64,000 nt of DNA from NCBI GenBank assembly GCA_028280405.1, contig JANQLW010000033.1, positions 1-64,000 of the forward strand, written 5' to 3'. The notes below the pieces were generated by a model. It saw nothing but the letters and a program-made list of their open reading frames with translations, did not search any database and was not told the DNA's origin. How positions within the stretch are numbered: the stretch's first letter is position 1; each line of letters opens with the position of its first letter. Below, piece by piece: positions 61,545-64,000 of the stretch. A program made the translations under genes and the position numbers. The DNA is from Bacteroidales bacterium. Lineage in GTDB: Bacteria > Bacteroidota > Bacteroidia > Bacteroidales > GCA-2711565.

Positions 61545-61880
61545 TTATAATTTGACATTTGTTCCCAGATTCAATTCTTCACATTTTTTATTTACCAGTT
61601 CTGCACCGAATAAATCGAAAATTCCCAAACCTACAGTTCCCTGTATCACATCTTTCCCTGATTTCATATTTCCCGGAAATACAGAAACCAGTTTAGTGGT
61701 AAAAACATTTGGGCCTATGGATGGCATTAAGAATAAGGTATTTGAATCCATATCCACATACATTCGATCCGGAGTAAAATAGGCCGGATCAGATATGGAT
61801 AGCAATGCTTTTTCCATTACATCTATCCAGATTCCAGGATTGGCTACCTTTTCGATATGTTCTGCGGATATGATTTTCAT
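61545..61880 (-). pseudogene. Ornithine cyclodeaminase-family gene with internal deletion
   Basis: The 111-residue product has a normal family N-terminus: TPDRMYVDMDSNTLFLMPS, TTKLVSVFPGN and VIQGTVGL. It then jumps at about residue 85 to the normal C-terminus (GIFDLFGAELVNKKCEELNLG). Family members (ornithine cyclodeaminase, mu-crystallin, delta-1-pyrroline-2-carboxylate reductase) are about 315-340 residues, so about 200 residues with the whole NAD(P)-binding Rossmann domain are missing. The frame is kept, so it was deleted cleanly or the sequence is misassembled. It should be inactive as a reductase. Position between the aminopeptidase and the dehydratase fits its original job in hydroxyproline use. 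Confidence 0.8.
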
Positions 61881-61903
61881 GGGTTAAATTGTTATTTATT
61901 CTT

Positions 61904-61934
61904 CCGTCATGCTGAACTTGTTTCAGCATGACGG
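61904..61934. repeat. 13-bp perfect hairpin (CCGTCATGCTGAA type)
   Basis: CCGTCATGCTGAA (61904-61916) pairs with TTCAGCATGACGG (61922-61934) across CTTGT. Palindromes of this type are common dispersed elements in Bacteroidota genomes. It lies in the 65-bp gap between the aminopeptidase and cyclodeaminase genes. Confidence 0.8.
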
Positions 61935-61945
61935 GGTTCTTATTC

Positions 61946-63337
61946 TTAAAATGCTTTCAAGCGTTCGTTTTCTACCTGCTCAATTGTCTTTGCCAGTGGT
62001 TTTCCTAATAGTTTATATCCTGTTTCTGTAATTAAGAAATCTTCTTCATTCCGGCATCCGCCAAAATCTTTATAAGATTCAATTTTTTCATAATTAAGGA
62101 ATTCTGAAAAACGTTTTTCAGATTTCCATAAATCAATTAATTGTGGGATAAAATAAATTCCCGGCTCTATGGTTAATACAAAATTTGGCTCCAGCTTTCT
62201 TCCCAAGCGTAATGACTTTTGTCCGAATTGAGTGCTTTTTGCTTCATTATCATAGCCAACATATTCTTCTCCTAAATCCTCCATATCATGAACATCCAAC
62301 CCCATCATATGGCCTAAACCACAAGGGAAGAATATAGCATGAGCTCCTGATGCAACTGCTTCATGAATATCACCTTTTACAAAATCCAGATCTTTCATGC
62401 CTCTCATAATTTCACGGGCGGATTCAAAATAAACTTCTTTAAAAGGAATGCCTGGCTTTAGCATCTCAATAGCTTTCTCATGGGAGTTTAAAGCTACCTG
62501 GTAAATTTCTTTCTGTCGGGTTGTAAAGTATTTTCCTACAGGAAAAGTACTGGACATATCTGCTGCATAACCTATAGTTGTTTCTGCTCCTGCATCCAGA
62601 AGGAACATTCTTCCCTCTTCAAGAGTATTCCCATGATAGTGATTATGTAAAGTTTGTCCGTTTATGGTTGCAATTACCGGAAATGAGATATATCCGTCTT
62701 CAGCCATAGGGATACGTTCTACTTCGGCAGCAATTTGTGCTTCTGTCATACCCGGACGGGCCATACGCATAGCAGCATAATGCATATCGACGGTAATATT
62801 TGCCGCTTTTTCAATTTCAAGGATCTCTTCTTCCGATTTATAATTCCGCTGATTTATAACGGCTTTTACAAATTCCAGGCTTGCTTTCTCTTTTATTTCA
62901 GAAGGAAGCACACCCAATAATTCGAAGATCCTGATTTTACTTTCTCCTCTGTAAACGGGAAGAAAGTGAATTGGACGGCCTTTTGCAATGGCTTCATCCA
63001 GGTCTTTTTTTAATTGAGCCGAAGGTGCCGATCTTTTAACACCACAATTGTTTGCTCTATCCTGAATAGTAGGCTGGTTTCCCATCCATACAATATGGTC
63101 AATGGTATAATCATCTCCATAAATAATTTCTTCACCAGATTCAACATCAATTACAGCTGCCAAATCCGGATGGCTTAATCCAAAAAAGTATAAAAAAGTA
63201 CTATCCTGACGGTAGCGATATGTATTATCTGTATAATTCATTGGGCTTTCACCATTTCCTATAAATAATGCTAAACCCTTATTAACTTCTTTTGCCAACT
63301 TTTGGCGCCTTTGTATATAAGTTCCTTTACTAAACAT
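61946..63337 (-). CDS. Xaa-Pro aminopeptidase (M24B)
   Basis: The 463-residue protein has an N-terminal aminopeptidase-P domain (about 1-150) and a pita-bread M24 catalytic domain. Metal ligands are seen in LLDAGAETTIGYAADMSS (two Asp), CGLGHMMGLDVHDME (His) and LTIEPGIYF plus ENFL-like DFGGCRNEEDFLITE (two Glu). It removes an N-terminal residue before proline, so it serves proline- and hydroxyproline-rich peptides, such as those from collagen. No signal peptide is visible; it acts in the cytoplasm. It precedes the cyclodeaminase and dehydratase genes and follows the S9 peptidase. Confidence 0.93.
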   Translation of the reverse strand: MFSKGTYIQRRQKLAKEVNKGLALFIGNGESPMNYTDNTYRYRQDSTFLYFFGLSHPDLAAVIDVESGEEIIYGDDYTIDHIVWMGNQPTIQDRANNCGVKRSAPSAQLKKDLDEAIAKGRPIHFLPVYRGESKIRIFELLGVLPSEIKEKASLEFVKAVINQRNYKSEEEILEIEKAANITVDMHYAAMRMARPGMTEAQIAAEVERIPMAEDGYISFPVIATINGQTLHNHYHGNTLEEGRMFLLDAGAETTIGYAADMSSTFPVGKYFTTRQKEIYQVALNSHEKAIEMLKPGIPFKEVYFESAREIMRGMKDLDFVKGDIHEAVASGAHAIFFPCGLGHMMGLDVHDMEDLGEEYVGYDNEAKSTQFGQKSLRLGRKLEPNFVLTIEPGIYFIPQLIDLWKSEKRFSEFLNYEKIESYKDFGGCRNEEDFLITETGYKLLGKPLAKTIEQVENERLKAF

Positions 63338-63425
63338 CGTTTAAAATTTTTTAAATTTTAACAACGAATAATGAAAAACTAAAAATGAAAAACCGAGATA
63401 TAGATTTAGCATTATTCACTATTCA

Positions 63426-64000
63426 TTATTTTATTTTATATTCTTTCGGAGGGGTAGTTCCATGTAAATGTTTTACAAAGAAATCCCATCGTTTACGAAT
63501 TAAATATTTATCATAATAAACCTGACTATGATCTTTGTTTGGTATTAAAATAAGTTCAAAGTCTTTATTGGCTTTAATCAGTTCTGCTGCCAGGCGCATA
63601 CTGGCTGTCGGATTTACATTTTGATCCAGATCTCCATGAACTAATAATAAATTCCCTTTTAAGTTTTTAGCCAGGTTATAATTTGATTGTTCATCATAAT
63701 TTTTTCCGGCCGGATAGCCCATATATAATTCAGGCCACCATGCTTTTGCAGATCGATGGTCATGGTTCCCTGCAGTAGCAACAGCTACTTTATAAAATTC
63801 AGGATGTGTTAAAATAGCATGTGCTGCATCATAACCTCCGGCTGAATGACCAAATATTCCAACCCTGTTAATATCCATCCATGGACGGTCTTTTGCCAGT
63901 TGTTTGATAGCTGCAATATGATCCGGTGCCCCGATATCTCCAAGGTTTCTGTATGATACATCATGAAAAGCTTTGGAGCGAAAGGCTGTACCCATCCCAT
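63426..64000 (-). CDS. S9 prolyl oligopeptidase / DPP-IV-like peptidase (C-terminal part, cut by window edge)
   Basis: The frame is open to the window end, so only the C-terminal ~190 residues are visible. It has FHDVSYRNLGD, then the nucleophile motif GIFGHSAGGYDAAH (Ser), a conserved Asp in LLLVHGDLDQNVNP and a His in PNKDHSQVY, the triad order of S9 serine peptidases. The sequence resembles dipeptidyl peptidase IV and related secreted oligopeptidases that cut after proline. It is the first visible gene of the leftward operon for proline-rich peptides. Confidence 0.9.
   Translation of the reverse strand, partial: GMGTAFRSKAFHDVSYRNLGDIGAPDHIAAIKQLAKDRPWMDINRVGIFGHSAGGYDAAHAILTHPEFYKVAVATAGNHDHRSAKAWWPELYMGYPAGKNYDEQSNYNLAKNLKGNLLLVHGDLDQNVNPTASMRLAAELIKANKDFELILIPNKDHSQVYYDKYLIRKRWDFFVKHLHGTTPPKEYKIK

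Overview
The window comes from a Bacteroidota chromosome, most likely an environmental Cytophagia- or Sphingobacteriia-like lineage (family not resolved). Three features point there. Several genes carry the Bacteroidota promoter form TTTG-N19-TAnnTTTG. Most genes lack a clear Shine-Dalgarno sequence. The gene set is typical of the phylum: TonB receptors (one with a carboxypeptidase-regulatory-like domain), DUF4301, DUF1684, FtsX-type permeases and REP-associated transposases. No rRNA operon, CRISPR array, prophage or complete insertion sequence was seen.

Layout. 0-7 kb: the tail of an unknown gene, a methyltransferase, OsmC, a uracil-permease remnant, then a leftward set (AraC regulator, TonB receptor, short CDF metal transporter, tiny winged-helix protein). 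7-11.5 kb: the translation operon thrS-infC-rpmI-rplT, with a non-ATG start for infC, followed by a coiled-coil membrane protein. 11.5-14 kb: a peroxide module (oxyR diverging from a Prx6-type peroxiredoxin and dps). 14-18 kb: a leftward operon of a YdcF-like/DUF1684 fusion, a sensor kinase with a phosphosite-less receiver, and an NtrC-type regulator. 18-24 kb: pdxH, a sodium/solute symporter, a RAYT transposase framed by its palindromes, and an FtsX-like permease. 24-26 kb: an amino-acid permease between two ~380-bp direct repeats. 26.1-31.2 kb: a translationally coupled three-gene operon (XRE-HTH/deoxyribosyltransferase-like protein, Dam-type adenine methylase, and a PD-(D/E)XK + DGQHR + HEPN-like protein). 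This looks like an undescribed restriction or abortive-infection system and is the best candidate for something new. It is followed by a truncated nucleotidyltransferase gene.

32-44 kb: a secreted HExxH protein, AlkC-like repair protein, DUF1801 protein, a dead SRPBCC gene, a DEAD-box helicase, a MITE-like element, a PIF1/RecD-like helicase, DUF4301, tRNA-Leu(GAG), a secreted unknown protein and peptidase E. 45-51 kb: a leftward operon of TonB receptor, RhtX/AmpG-like importer, hemN and hemG, suggesting porphyrin or siderophore uptake linked to late heme synthesis. 52-56 kb: a second RAYT with its REP family, then thrB-thrC behind a leader peptide with eleven consecutive Thr codons (an attenuator), and a TetR regulator. 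56-58.6 kb: a YdeI-like protein, tRNA-Arg(TCT), a nitrilase and a pyrimidine-dimer glycosylase. 58.8-64 kb: a leftward operon for proline and hydroxyproline peptides (S9 peptidase, Xaa-Pro aminopeptidase, ornithine-cyclodeaminase-family gene with an internal deletion, trans-3-hydroxyproline dehydratase-like protein, C69 dipeptidase).

Most long intergenic gaps are filled with dispersed palindromes, which probably belong to a few REP-like families. All functions are inferred by reading the sequence. No database search was run.
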